This document shows positions 36,416 through 47,939 of a stretch of 64,000 nucleotides of DNA, piece by piece. A program made the translations under genes and the position numbers. This stretch comes from Anthopleura xanthogrammica (taxonomy: Eukaryota; Cnidaria; Anthozoa; Actiniaria; Actiniidae), in contig OZ025214.1 in assembly GCA_964019055.1 (NCBI GenBank), positions 12,674,163 through 12,738,162 of the forward strand, in the 5' to 3' direction. The stretch's first letter is position 1, and each line of letters starts with the position of its first letter. The notes under the pieces were generated by a model. The model saw only the letters and a program-made list of their open reading frames with translations. It did no database searches and was not told the origin of the DNA.

Positions 36416-36500
36416 TCCTTCTTTCTTTCTTTCCTTCTTTCTTTCCTTCTTTCTTTCTTTTTCTTTTTCCTTCTTCCTTCCTTTTTTCTTCTTTCTCGTT
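36320..36500. repeat. (CTTT)n tetranucleotide
   Basis: CTTT units, perfect in the first 100 bp, then degrading to CCTT and TTTTC variants. Intergenic, about 450 bp upstream of the gene at 36955. Confidence 0.97.
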
Positions 36501-36744
36501 TTATATTTCTTTTATAAAACATTTCTAAAACTATAAAAACATTTCTAAAGCATTTTTTCGCCTAATTTTGCGCAAATGTATCCACCTCTGTACTCAAATT
36601 GAAAATCAATTAAAAATTATCTGGTGTTGGAATCAAAAAATGTTCTTCTTCAACCAACTCTTTTAAGGTGTTGACACACGGTGTTTGCCTCCTTGCATTT
36701 GAAATTTAATTTTTTTTTCGAAAACTTTCTACGGTCAATTTAAA

Positions 36745-36850
36745 AGCGCGCGCGCAAAAGCAAAAGCACAACGCTTTGCGCGCGCGCTTCGTTAGTGACG
36801 TCACATTAGAATAAGCCATTGCGCGTGCGTGGCCGTTTGACACAATAAAA
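36745..36850 (+). promoter_or_regulatory. CpG-rich promoter region of the gene at 36955
   Basis: In otherwise AT-rich DNA this stretch has a perfect 15-bp inverted repeat AAGCGCGCGCGCAAA / TTTGCGCGCGCGCTT with a 16-bp loop, then TGACGTCA (a full CRE/ATF site) at about 36796, and GCGCGTGCGTGG, close to an NRF1 site. It ends about 100 bp before the start codon. Promoter role is inferred from position and composition. Confidence 0.45.
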
Positions 36851-36954
36851 CTGACGAAACACGCTTGTGAATCATGGAAAAAAATCAAAAAGAAAAACTA
36901 GATAATCTTCTGGATATCTTTTGATAAACGCACTTAAAACAAAAGACAAGAAGT

Positions 36955-39207
36955 ATGAATAGAATTGACAAAAAAGTGCCAACAAATTCTGAGAATTCAC
37001 AAGTGGAATTAAGGAGTCAAGTGAATCAACAGGCGGAAGCTGGGAATGTTGCAGAAGCTGTGTCGTGTGGACATCATTATTTTAATCCACAATGGATCTA
37101 TCAAGATCAAACTACCCCGGCTCTTATGTACAACGATGCTGTTTATTTTACTGTGTCGGATGATGGAACACACTACTTTCATCAGTCGTTTAAAGGCGAG
37201 TTTTATCCAGTATTTCCTTCAACAATGGTAAGTGAAAAACAATGGACAATATTTTGCAAAGTCAGCGCAAGCTATAGTTAAGGCGCGTACACGGATCGAG
37301 TAATTTTCTCTGCAACTTGTCTCGCAAAGGAGTTTCAAGAGGGTTTACACAGTGCAACGGAGACGCAATGTTTGCCAGAAGTAGAAACGAATTCTACTTT
37401 TCGCAATGACTACTGCAACTTGTCTCGCAACATTTTTTCAAATTGTAATGTAGGTTGCACGCCGCAATGCTCCATGCCAACTTGTGTCGCAAATTCTTTG
37501 CAAGACAAGTTGCAAAGAAAATTGCTCGTGTAGTCACGTCTTACTTGTGTTAGCTTGCATTTCTTATGTTTGGTTGAGGTGAGCAACTGGATATGAATAG
37601 AGACGTTTATGTTTATCGTATATCTGCAAGCTGATTTTAAAATGTTATCAAGACGGACACCTGCTTGATACTGTCATTCACAGCTATTGTGAACACTTAT
37701 TTGTTCCGTGTGATTTGCATTATATACTTTGACATTAATCTGATCTGCTTAATGAGGACATTCTACATGTTATTACGGACACTTTTGCTGTATTGACGTG
37801 CCGGTATTTACCTTACCAATTTCGGAGCCAGAGGAGATAGCCAATAGGCGATAGGCGAGAAGCAAAAGGAGATAGCTCATTCCAAGATCTATGTATAAAC
37901 CATTTTAAAGGCCTCGATTATTTGTGTTTAGTTGCAAGCCCATAAATCTTTTCCATCTAGGAATGATCTATTATCACCTATTGTCTCCTTTGGCTACAAC
38001 AACGTTTTTTGAAATAGGTGTTAACAGATAGCTGTGACATGCGTACTTCTATGATCGGGCTTAAATCATTTTCGCGCACAGGTTAGGTTTCAGATAATAT
38101 ACTTCAGCATCTACGTACGCTTTTTGTCACGTGACCCGATGCGCTCGCACTATATTTTGCAAATCTCCGCTGGATAATATGAATAATATTTTTCAAAATA
38201 ACAAATGTCTGCTAATAAGCACCGAATTTTTTGAGTTGATATATATTTCAACTTTTTAATTTTTGATTTTATTTCAAGGACAATAAATCAAGGCGACCCA
38301 AAACATGTCATCCACGGATATCTGGGAATCAAAATTCTGAGAGGAACAGTGCTAACTGGACGAATCATCGTCAGGTAATATTGATTTGATTTGATTTTAT
38401 GAATTTTGATGATGATGATGTTTAATGGTGCTGATTGTGGTAATGGTGATGGTGATGATGGGTATGGGGTGAGGATTTGGATAAAGATTGGGATTGCAAG
38501 GGAATAATCATTAGAATGGAAGTGAAAATGGAAATAAGATAAGAATGGGAATAGGGATGGTGATGGTAAAAGAAATTGGAACAGAAATAAGTATGGGAAT
38601 GGGACTGAAACTTCATACATGTTTTTCATTTCATTTTATTTATTCTCATTTCATTGAAACTTCATACATACAGAAATAACTTTTATTAACGTGTAGGTCT
38701 TCTAGAGTACAAACTGGAAATAGAGATGAAGATTTGAATGGAAATAAAAATGGGACAAAAATGCGAATAGGGACGTAAAGGACATGGGAATAAGAATGGG
38801 GGATGGGAGTGTAAAGGGAAATGGAAATAAGAATGGGAATGGTGATGAAGATATGAGAATGGCATAGAACTATGAAAATGAAAAATTTGGGGAATAGGGG
38901 GATAGATGAGATAAGTAATATTCCAGCAAAGAAAAATTATATATATTTTTGTGTTATTTTTCAGATTTCTCTTAATCCTACTTGGAATCCCTGGCAGAAG
39001 GGCGACTGTCCTTTAAGATCCTCCAACCCTCAGGGACCCAGTAAAAGAAAAGACGTTCGCTCTACAATTGTACCAATGTTTCCTGAAGCTTTTTCTTTAG
39101 GACGTCGAGAACCAGCGAATAGTCATGAGGAATTGTTGGATGAAATTTTATCGAATAGAAAAATAGGGTTGAAATTTACAGGAGAAAGACCTGGAAAACT
39201 TCGATGA
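36955..39207 (+). CDS. 203-aa protein of unknown function (three exons)
   Basis: Exons 36955-37227, 38279-38374 and 38965-39207 join in phase 0 and give 203 residues. Donors are ATG|GTAAGT and CAG|GTAATA; acceptors are ATTTCAAG and TTTTTCAG. The ATG is the first in frame. No signal peptide or membrane helix. The protein is polar and rich in Pro, Trp, Tyr and Phe (YFNPQWIYQD, FHQSFKGEFYPVFPSTM, LNPTWNPWQKGDCP, IVPMFPEAFSLGRREP). That style, with short aromatic/Pro motifs and little predicted fold, recalls axonemal or sperm microtubule-associated proteins, but I recognise no family and that is only an impression. It has its own CpG-rich upstream region and a downstream AATAAA, so it looks like an independent gene. 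Confidence 0.7.
37278..37543. mobile_element. Element I, copy 1, in intron 1
   Basis: About 265 bp starting TTAAGGCGCGTACACGG and ending CTCGTGTAGTCACGTCTTA, filled with CAACTTGTCTCGCAA-type motifs. Copy 2 at 58660-58915 has equivalent ends (AAGGCACGATTACACGG; CGTGTTATCACGCCTTAA). Non-coding, probably a MITE. Confidence 0.65.
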
Positions 39208-39349
39208 AAAATTCAATGATTATTGCCTCTTAGAGGATTTTGAATTGACGAAATGACAAGGAATAAGAATTGAGGGTTAAAATTATGTTCATGATGACCA
39301 CGCCCAAGATGTTTATGACTATATTAATGAATTAATAAATAGTTATTAA

Positions 39350-39355
39350 AATAAA
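39350..39355 (+). terminator. Poly(A) signal of the gene at 36955
   Basis: AATAAA about 145 nt after the stop codon, just before a 9-bp tandem array. Confidence 0.5.
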
Positions 39356-39377
39356 GATGTTATCTTTCTATTAACAG

Positions 39378-39521
39378 GGAACAGGGAACACAGGGAACAC
39401 AGGGAACACAGGGAACACAGGGAACACAGGGAACACAGGGAACACAGGGAACACAGGGAACACAGGGAACACAGGGAACACAGGGAACACAGGGAACACA
39501 GGGAACACAGGGAACACAGGG
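39378..39521. repeat. (AACACAGGG)n, 9-bp array, about 16 copies
   Basis: Perfect tandem array of a 9-bp unit. The minus strand is open (Cys-Val-Pro repeats) only because 9 is a multiple of three. Confidence 0.97.
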
Positions 39522-39984
39522 TGAGAAAAGGAAACAGAACAGAATAGTGAACAAAAAAAACATTAGTTGGGTTTAAACAACTTTATTTTACCTGAAATCA
39601 CTTAAAAATTGAATGTAGAATTACTTGAATAAATATTATAGTTTTACAGCTGTTTATCATAACCCTGTATATAGCTAATTTAATTAAAGGTGTCGCTGTA
39701 AAAAGCCTATAGCTTAAAGCTTTGAGAGCGGAATCATTAATTTCTTTTTGCCTCATTGCATCAATTATTACGCTAAGAAACTCACGGTATGCTTGTAAAT
39801 TCTACGACTTAAACATATATTCCTTAACTCACAGATAGCCTACCACGAATTTTGTTGGTAAACAAAATATAAATGATAGCCTTAAGGCTTTTCAGCGACA
39901 TTGTAATTGAATTAGCTATATATCATTGTTTTTGGTGTAAATCCTGCAGATTTTATAATAAATAATAAATAATATATAATAATA

Positions 39985-40250
39985 TTTAGCAGTTATTCGC
40001 CGAAGGCGAAGTGATTATCGATGAATATCGATGAATAACCACTGAGCTTGAGGTGAATAATTGTTTTAGTATAAATAAAAAGGTGATTATTTCAAAAAAG
40101 AAAGAAGGAAACAACATTGAAAGTGAAAATATTTTATTTTTTAAAAGCGCGACGGTCACGCTGACAGCCATTTTGTCCGAAAAGGTGATTATCGGCTGAT
40201 AATCCGAGATAGAAAACCAATCAGAGCGCGCGATTTTGTATAATCCCCTT
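39985..40250. mobile_element. Dispersed element with GCCGAAGGCGAAG end
   Basis: Begins near TTATTCGCCGAAGGCGAAGTG and contains ATCGATGAATATCGATGAAT and AGCCATTTTGTCC, ending around CAGAGCGCGCGATTTTG. It has the look of a repetitive non-coding element, but there is only one copy in the window and its ends are not defined. Confidence 0.35.
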
Positions 40251-40331
40251 TGTATTTATACTAATATATTATAATATTAATATTATATCATATAAATGTA
40301 ATTTTTTTGTTGGGATTGACAATCAAAGGCA

Positions 40332-40509
40332 ATAGTCTCCTTCACAGTTCCCTGCGCCATCTTGAAAGGTAGCCGTATAGAGACATGTGAATAATTGTCC
40401 AAGGTGTTAAAAGAAGGTCTCTATCATTACAAACTCACCGTTCGTCTCACTTTAATGCAAAGGTACGGCTACCTTTCGAGATGGCGCAGGGAACTGTGAA
40501 AGGGACTAT
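40332..40509. mobile_element. MITE family E, copy 2
   Basis: 178 bp with ends ATAGTCTCCTTCACAG and CTGTGAAAGGGACTAT, and inner CGCCATCTTGAAAGGTAGCC / GGCTACCTTTCGAGATGGCG. Shorter than copy 1, with part of the left arm deleted. Confidence 0.85.
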
Positions 40510-40932
40510 TCTATCAACTCATATCAATATCTTGAAGAAAATGAAAGCAAATCTGATATTCTTTTGCACAGAGTCATGCAATTAATGGCCAGTTCAGTTA
40601 CTTATCAATATCTGAGATTGATGACTGAAAGGTGAAGTGAGTTTCTCCCCGTGTTTATCCAACTACACTTTTACGTAGACAAGGAATAGTTTAATCTATG
40701 GTTGTGTCTTCTTTATGATCACCAGCTTCGTTACAGTCTGTTTACCTTTATCATCGTCAGGCTGTACGACTAAGTGAGGCTCGGTTGCCATCATTTCGTA
40801 TCCAGGTGTTTTGTCTGATTCATTCATCTTAGATTCATTCTGCAGTACAAGAAACATGAAGTTTTTTGAAAAACAAATACACATAAAAATTCCTGGGCTA
40901 TAAAAAGCGTGGGGTTCAGGAACAGAAAAGTT

Positions 40933-41005
40933 ATAGACCTTTTGCAGGTCAATTTGGGCAAAACAAAAGAATTTTAATCTCCTCAGAATTGGAACCTATT
41001 ATTCA
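40933..41005. mobile_element. MITE family A, half copy
   Basis: Left end TAGACCTTTTGCAG and core ATCTCCTCAGAATTGGAACC are present, but the right half is missing. It ends about 80 bp before the GGTT/GGTTGTTT array. Confidence 0.65.
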
Positions 41006-41084
41006 AATTTGAACCTTGAAGCCTCGCTTGAATGTCTGTGATCAGTGAACCGATGTATGAAAAGTGGTGAATTATCGATGGGTG

Positions 41085-41905
41085 GGTCGGTGGGTCGGTG
41101 GGTGGGTTGGTGGGTGGGTTGGTGGGTTGGTGGGTTGGTTGGTTGGTGGGTTGGTTGGTTGGTGGGTTGGTTGGTTGTTTGGTTGGTTGGTTGTTTGGTT
41201 GGTTGGTTGGTTGGTTGGTTGGTTGGTTGGTTGTTTGGTTGTTTGGTTGTTTGGTTGTTTGGTTGTTTGGTTGTTTGGTTGTTTGGTTGTTTGGTTGTTT
41301 GGTTGTTTGGTTGTTTGGTTGTTTGGTTGTTTGGTTGTTTGGTTGTTTGGTTGTTTGGTTGTTTGGTTGTTTGGTTGTTTGGTTGTTTGGTTGTTTGGTT
41401 GTTTGGTTGTTTGGTTGTTTGGTTGTTTGGTTGTTTGGTTGTTTGGTTGTTTGGTTGTTTGGTTGTTTGGTTGTTTGGTTGTTTGGTTGTTTGGTTGTTT
41501 GGTTGTTTGGTTGTTTGGTTGTTTGGTTGTTTGGTTGTTTGGTTGTTTGGTTGTTTGGTTGTTTGGTTGTTTGGTTGTTTGGTTGTTTGGTTGTTTGGTT
41601 GTTTGGTTGTTTGGTTGTTTGGTTGTTTGGTTGTTTGGTTGTTTGGTTGTTTGGTTGTTTGGTTGTTTGGTTGTTTGGTTGTTTGGTTGTTTGGTTGTTT
41701 GGTTGTTTGGTTGTTTGGTTGTTTGGTTGTTTGGTTGTTTGGTTGTTTGGTTGTTTGGTTGTTTGGTTGTTTGGTTGTTTGGTTGTTTGGTTGTTTGGTT
41801 GTTTGGTTGTTTGGTTGTTTGGTTGTTTGGTTGTTTGGTTGTTTGGTTGTTTGGTTGTTTGGTTGTTTGATCGGTTGGTGGGTTGGTTCAGTGGTTGGTG
41901 GGTTG
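41085..41905. repeat. (GGTTGTTT)n array, about 80 copies, with GGTT/GGTG borders
   Basis: The core, about 41232-41868, is an essentially perfect 8-bp repeat. The left border passes from GGTGGGTT through pure GGTT to GGTTGTTT; the right border returns to GGTT and GGTGGGTT. Long open frames on both strands are artefacts of the repeat. Confidence 0.98.
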
Positions 41906-44900
41906 GTTGTTATCAGGCATGCACTATTTAATACTAAATAGTACTGATAAAACAATAGAAAACAACAGAATAAGCATAAAATATCACTGTTGGTACTATT
42001 TGTGTTTAATAATAAAAACAAAACAATAGAAAACAAAAGAATCAGAGTGAAGTAGTGCGTAATACGCTAAAGGGTATTTCACGGGTTTATGAGAATCACT
42101 CTAGTGTTTGTACTCTAAAAGCGTGGAACATATGGCATATTACTAAAGAGTGCTAAATTATGCTAATCATAGTTTAGTTTAATTAGCGTTATTTATTCTA
42201 ATTAGTACTTTATGTTACAAGCGGGCACTCTATCTTAATTCTTCTTTTTCCTCGACAACTTTAATTTTAGTACGTGCTTTCCTAATTACTAGTTCCCCAG
42301 AAGGAATTTGAACTAACATAAATTGATTATATTTAAGCTTAAACTAACCTAATTTTTGCCGTTGTAGATAATTTGAAGCGTTAATCAACAAGAAACATGC
42401 TTTGTAGCGCTGGTTGACAAGCAGTCATAAATATGAATAATCAATTTGGTTCTCAGAGTTATTGAAACCAAAAGAGTATAAATTTATGCTCTCTTGTTCA
42501 AACTCAATTTGGCTTATATTTCTCTGAACTATCTGCACCAGGTTGTATTTCTAAAATATGTTAAAACTGAAAACGTTTTGATCGCAGTATTAGCGATAAA
42601 GTTCCTTGAAAATATATGGAATCAATTTTGAGTCGCATGATACCGACTCATTCCCTAAGTAATGAAGTCCAACGCAATGCGGAGGCTCTTTAATGTTAAT
42701 TGCAAATAAATGACACACGTATCCAGCTGATCTGAGAAAAAATATTAGCCAATCAGAATCGAGAAAATTTACAAAACTGAGGTGTCATCCTTAGTAGCCA
42801 GAAGACTCCGCAAACAGTTAATTCTTTATATTTTTTCTCACTAAATGATGAATATCAGACTTATTTTATACGAAATATCAATAACCTCCCCTGAAAATAT
42901 AGATTTATCTCAGATATAAATTTTTGTAAGACGATTTTCGCAGGTTTCATGTCACCTCAGCTTTAAAGTGACGCCGTTTCTACGTCACTATTTAAGATTA
43001 GCTGAATACGAAAGAAGAATCGATTTGGCAATAAAGAGAAAGGACCTAGTACGAGTTGGCTTCATAAGCCGTTTCCAAGTTCATTTTAGAAAAAGAAAAA
43101 AACCAGTGTTTTTATGTTTTAATGGAAGTTGCGTGTTGCATGTTTCATGTTGCTTACCAAGCTTGAAACGTATTATATTCATATGTAAATAGTGTCAGCA
43201 CAGAAGAAAATATGTTGGAAAAAACTGCAGACAAAGTCTGGATAAATTCCATATTGTTCTGCCCTTTCGCTGATTGGATTCACACCACCCATACTGCATT
43301 TCGGGATTGGTATGTAACATGTAACATGCAACCGTTGAAAACCTTCACCAACCGGTTTTTGAAATAGATATATTCATTCATTAAGTCAACTTATTTTTTC
43401 TCTAATTTTTGTTTTTTTGTTTTTTGCAATTACATGGCTCGCTAAGGGTATTTTTCCGTTTATACTCTAGCTAGGTACAGTGAAAGCGCGCGCTGTTTTG
43501 TAAAATCCAGGATCCCAGGCTGACCAATTTAGTTGATTGTGAATCTTTGCAAAGTACACTTAAATGGCTTGATGATGCCCAACAACATGGCCGAAAGCCT
43601 CGGTATTAAACCTTCAAAATATCTAACAAAGAAGACGCCTATTATTCAATTAACTACACACTTATGTACTAATTCGAAGATACTTTAAAAAATAATAAAT
43701 TGAAATAAGAGATTCCAGTATTCGGCAAGGGGTTAATCTCGACAGACCGCAGAAAACTTTCAACATTTACACGGGTTCTTCAGGATTACTGTCAGGAACG
43801 TTTTGACTCAATAATTTTTTTTAGCGCCTTACAGTGAGGACACTCGAACCGTGAACACTGTGAGGTTTTTTCATAATTTTTTCCTCCTTTATCCCTTGTG
43901 TGAATCGATTGGAAATATGATTGATTTTGAACAATAAGATCATTTGAGTTCAGTGCTTCATTTTCAGAAGGTTTGAAGCAGTAGAAAGTTCATAAAATAA
44001 GAAATATAAAAATATCAAGTGTTCATGGTTCGAGTGAGAGAGGGTTCCTCACTGTAATTACTGTATTCGTGTTTTATCTTGTGATTCATTGTTTTTTTTT
44101 TGTTGATTTTTGCTGGCTTGTTTTTGTATTTTTTTTATGTGGTTTTTTTTATTGATTCAGTTTGTATTTGGTTTGTATTTGTAGTTGGTTGGTTGTTTTT
44201 TTCCTGAGATCTTTTTTTCACAGCTCACAGATCAAAATTAAAGTTGCCTCAAAAATAATCTAAACTAGACGCTCTTGGAGCGTTCACTGGGTTGCCTGTG
44301 CGAGAGCTCGCCCACTCACCAATCCTATATACTCTATTATTTCTTACCAAAGTGTTCCTTTTGGGTTCAAAGTCCCCCTTTATTAAAAAAAAAAATTAAA
44401 TTCTAGTAAGACATTAGTGTTGCGTTACTGACTTGTCAACGCATATTATATTTCTACTTGACCTACTAGAGTACTAGTAGCTTTCAAGACTAGCTGATGA
44501 AATAAACATATCTATTTCAGTATCGAAACTGTTCGCTGCAAAACAAACGTTTTATCAATGTAAATACTCTTAGCCAAAATGTGTTTAACTGGTCATTTGT
44601 TTATCCCTCAGTTTTCATTTTCTGTATTTTCATAAATGGAAATATTCAACAAGGAGTCTTGGCAGTTCGCTTTCTTGTAGATCACTATCAGCTCGTCTGA
44701 CTTCTACAAATTCTTGGAGTCAGCTTTCATCAAAGCTTTGTTTGTCACTCGTTTTGTAGTTTGTCTCTCGTTCTGTAGTTTGTCTCAGTATATTATTTTT
44801 GTATCTGAGATCTGGTAAGATCTAGTTTGATCATAGCTAGGTAGTTTATAGATTCTCTTAGTCTATTTTGACTAGTTTGTCTAGTTCTACGATTCTCATA

Positions 44901-46190
44901 CCGTAGTTTGCTCATAGATTCTCAAAGATAGCTCATAGATTCTCAGACTTCTCTCTTTGAGTATGTGGACCAACCCGTTCCAAAATCGCTCAATAACATA
45001 TTTTAGTGTGTGTCTACCACTACGGCGCGTGCGTTTGTAAGTAGTTTAAGCGTAGCGTTAAAAAACCTAAAGACAATAGTACGCAACATGCCTACATACA
45101 AAGTAGTACTTCACGAACCCTGAACGAATGAATTAATGGTGACTCAACACTAAAAAACTATAAATACATCCTCGATGTCGTGTGGCAACTTCATTGGACA
45201 TTGGACATTGTTTACAAGTTCTCGACCAATCATGACGTGTGAAATTATGGTCTACCTGACGCAGGAAAAACGGATCTCATTTTAAGACTGGTTTGCTACC
45301 ATAGCAACCCAGTAAAAAGGAAAGCAAAAATGAGAAATTTAATTTGAAATGCGACAGCGGACTGATATGGTTTTTTAGACTTTCTTAGCGGGAAGTCTCG
45401 AAGCAATAACAGTGTTGCGGCTCTGATGAAAAGTGGTTCTTGTCTAAAAAATGAACTTCACAGAAAAAAAACATTTTTATAAAATATGTGGCCTTTAATT
45501 TGAAGGTAGGGTAATATTTCTATATATATGTCTACATAAGAGTGGGAAATTCACAGATTAATTTTTTATGTTTATATAAGCTTAAAAATATTGATATTTG
45601 ATAGTTTTAGGAGCTTGATCATTACTCAAAATAGAGCTGAAAATCTATTAAAAAGATAGATATTTTTAGATTATTATATTTTCGAAGCTTATATTTTGGT
45701 CAAAATTTTGTCCTCTCAATAAAGTTATCTCTCTTAATATCATTAATTTATTATTACAATATTAATGAAAGCTCGCGAAAGTCTTTTCTCGGTTTTCTGG
45801 CTTTTTTCTTGATAGATTTCTAAACACAACTTCGTGTGAGAAAAAAAACCCGCTAAAAACCGCTGACTAAAAACCGCTGACCAAAAAACCGCTGACTAAA
45901 AACCGCTTCTTTTCCAGAAATGTCTGGTTTCTTTTGCGTTTCAAAAGATCAACATTTAAATATAGGTCCAAATTGAATTGCTGTAATTTAAAAGTGGCTT
46001 AGTAAAATGTCGAAATATAATAATAAGCTTTATTATGAATCTACCTTAGATAAAATAAGATTTAGAATATAAAGAAATTTGGAAAAATATATAGAAGAAA
46101 ATATCTAAAACAACTACATTACATACAAAGAATAAGAAAACTTATGTAATTAGTTAAAATATTAACAGCCTCGCGGCCCTCGGTAAAAAA
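41906..46190. other. Intergenic interval, no gene recognised
   Basis: AT-rich, with stops in all frames. It contains MITE B copy 2, a palindromic TATGCTCTCTTG site (about 42472-42499), a TTTTTG-rich tract at 44080-44220, a TAGTTTGTCT/AGATTCTCA-rich cryptic repeat at 44750-44960, and a 16 to 17-bp tandem of AAAACCGCTGACT at about 45845-45907 (four units). No exon supported. Confidence 0.5.
42771..42968. mobile_element. MITE family B, copy 2
   Basis: Ends ACAAAACTGAGGTGTCA and TGTCACCTCAGCTTTAAAG (one arm mutated). Same internal motif order as copy 1 at 1379. Confidence 0.75.
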
Positions 46191-46490
46191 GAGTTCAAAT
46201 GTCTTTGAGTTACTGATTTAGGTACAACTATTAGATGACTAGTGTTTGATGTTAAGTTGTAAGTGCGATTTACATTTGTTTTAATAAATGTTTGGTATGG
46301 ATTATTTCGGCTTTCAATTTCACGTTTAGCATCTTCTACTCGCCGTTTTTATAGCGTTGGTAAAGATGTTCTTTCTACACCAATTATATCAAGACTAGTT
46401 ATGTTTTGGAGACCCTCTGTAGATCTTCTGCGAGGTATTTTGGTATTCCGCCCCAAACGGGAGATGCATACTCTAAAAGGGGTCAAATAC
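46190..46490 (-). pseudogene. Decayed LINE reverse-transcriptase C-terminal fragment
   Basis: On the minus strand the sequence reads PLLEYASPVWGGIPKYL followed by AEDLQRVSK, the typical motif after the reverse-transcriptase domain of CR1/jockey-type non-LTR retrotransposons. After a stop and a frameshift it continues SLDIIGVERTSLPTL, a stop, then KRRVEDAKREIE and NPYQTF, and ends LPRAARLLIF before a stop. Broken by at least two stops and one frameshift, so it is a dead copy. Confidence 0.6.
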
Positions 46491-46849
46491 CGTATTTATT
46501 TACTACATTTATTCTTTCTACTTTCACCTGCCAATTCTATTCCTTCTATTCATAAACCCACACACAAAAAAGAAAAACTCCTCTTCTACACAATTCAAGG
46601 CTTTATTCACGTACTTATCACATTGGACTCGGTAGCCGATAAATAATTAATCCAAATTTGAACTCTTCGTTATGTTTGCAGTATTATTAGCCACATAAAA
46701 AAAAAATATCCGTAAAATTCTACTAAATCAGAAAGCACTTTAAGGAAACTAAAAGACCTTAAGTTCAAAAATTGATAGACTTAATAGGTTCGAAATATCA
46801 GGTCCTCATAAAGTACTATAATAAGTCTTTACCAATAGCTCTCGAAATG

Positions 46850-47140
46850 TCATAATAAGAGGCGTGAAAAAACTAATATTCCTTTTTCAATCGATGCAAA
46901 TGAATAATTAATCACCAGACTTCGGTATGGTAATCTATTCAAATGCGACTGTTTTTTACATCCATAGAAAAGAACTGCTAATCTATAGTTCGTATGCTCA
47001 GAATTAAAAAGACATCGGAATAAGGTCAAGTCAACTAATCCTCCCGTAAGAATGCTTATCGTTTGGCTGCACTTCACAGGTAGGTCTGCAATATTTCGGA
47101 CAGACGTCCGGTTTGGTAGAGAGATTTTTATCATAAAATT
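46850..47140 (-). pseudogene. Possible second LINE reverse-transcriptase fragment
   Basis: A minus-strand peptide (VRNIADLPVKCS, LFNSEHTNYRLAVLFYG, HLNRLPYRS) has the spacing of the IRNI...LDYCNSLLYG...LQ.VQN region of LINE reverse transcriptases but is strongly diverged. It may be part of the same dead element as 46190-46490 or a different one. Confidence 0.3.
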
Positions 47141-47939
47141 TAGCTTATAAATGTTCTGTAACTTGTTCTATCGCCATAACAACACGACACAGAAAAACAA
47201 TGAAATTTCTCTAAAAAAAAAATCTAGAAAAAAGGTCGGGGGAAAAGTTATGAAATTCTTTCTCTCGTTCTTGTTATAAGTATGGTTTACTAAAAGTTTA
47301 ATTTTCCAGCAATTCAGAACGTAAATATTTGTTCAAAATGTGCTTCTGAATCAATATGTTTTCTCTTCTGCCTCCCCAATAAAAAATAATCACTCCATAG
47401 CAATTTGACTTTCGTCGCTGGCTTCATTTTTTTTCTCAGTTTGAACCTTTCAAGAGATGATATTTAATGAGAGGTTGTTCCAGAGCATCGATACACAGAA
47501 GCTTTGAAGATTTTTTAATTACATTAATATTTGTAACTCCGGTTTCTTGGATAGATAATATATTAAGCTACAAATGTATGTTGTTTGTATAGTTTTCTCT
47601 CAATTTGGAACATTTTGAGAAATATATAATACTCTTCTTTAATAGATATACTATGACTGTTCAATTTTCTATTGATAGTCTTCTTCTTGGGTTCCTTTTA
47701 TTATATGTTTTAATCTCAGCATTGGTGTGGTTGGAAATCGCACCAACCTCATTCCCGCCTTCCATACAAGCTATCTATAGCCACAGAGAAATTAACTCCA
47801 ATCTAACAATATTTTTTCACAATTTTTTTTTTTAAATTTTTAAAAATCCGTTTTCTAAAAGAAGTGAACACAATGTTACATAAACGTTAATCGAAGTCTT
47901 GTGTTTGGAAGACATCACAGAAACGGATTGATTAAGATC

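Larger units (their letters stand above)
34527..36740. other. Intergenic interval with three mobile elements and a CTTT array
   Basis: No exon found. It presumably contains the 3' UTR of the GABBR2-like gene, though no AATAAA lies close to the stop. Elements at 34821, 35146 and 35708 are listed separately, as is the CTTT repeat. Confidence 0.55.

Noticed and set aside
41045..42036. Long open frames of about 270 to 345 codons on both strands over the GGTTGTTT array
   Set aside because: They consist of a short-period repeat without stops, have no flanking splice or start context, and are open in several frames at once.
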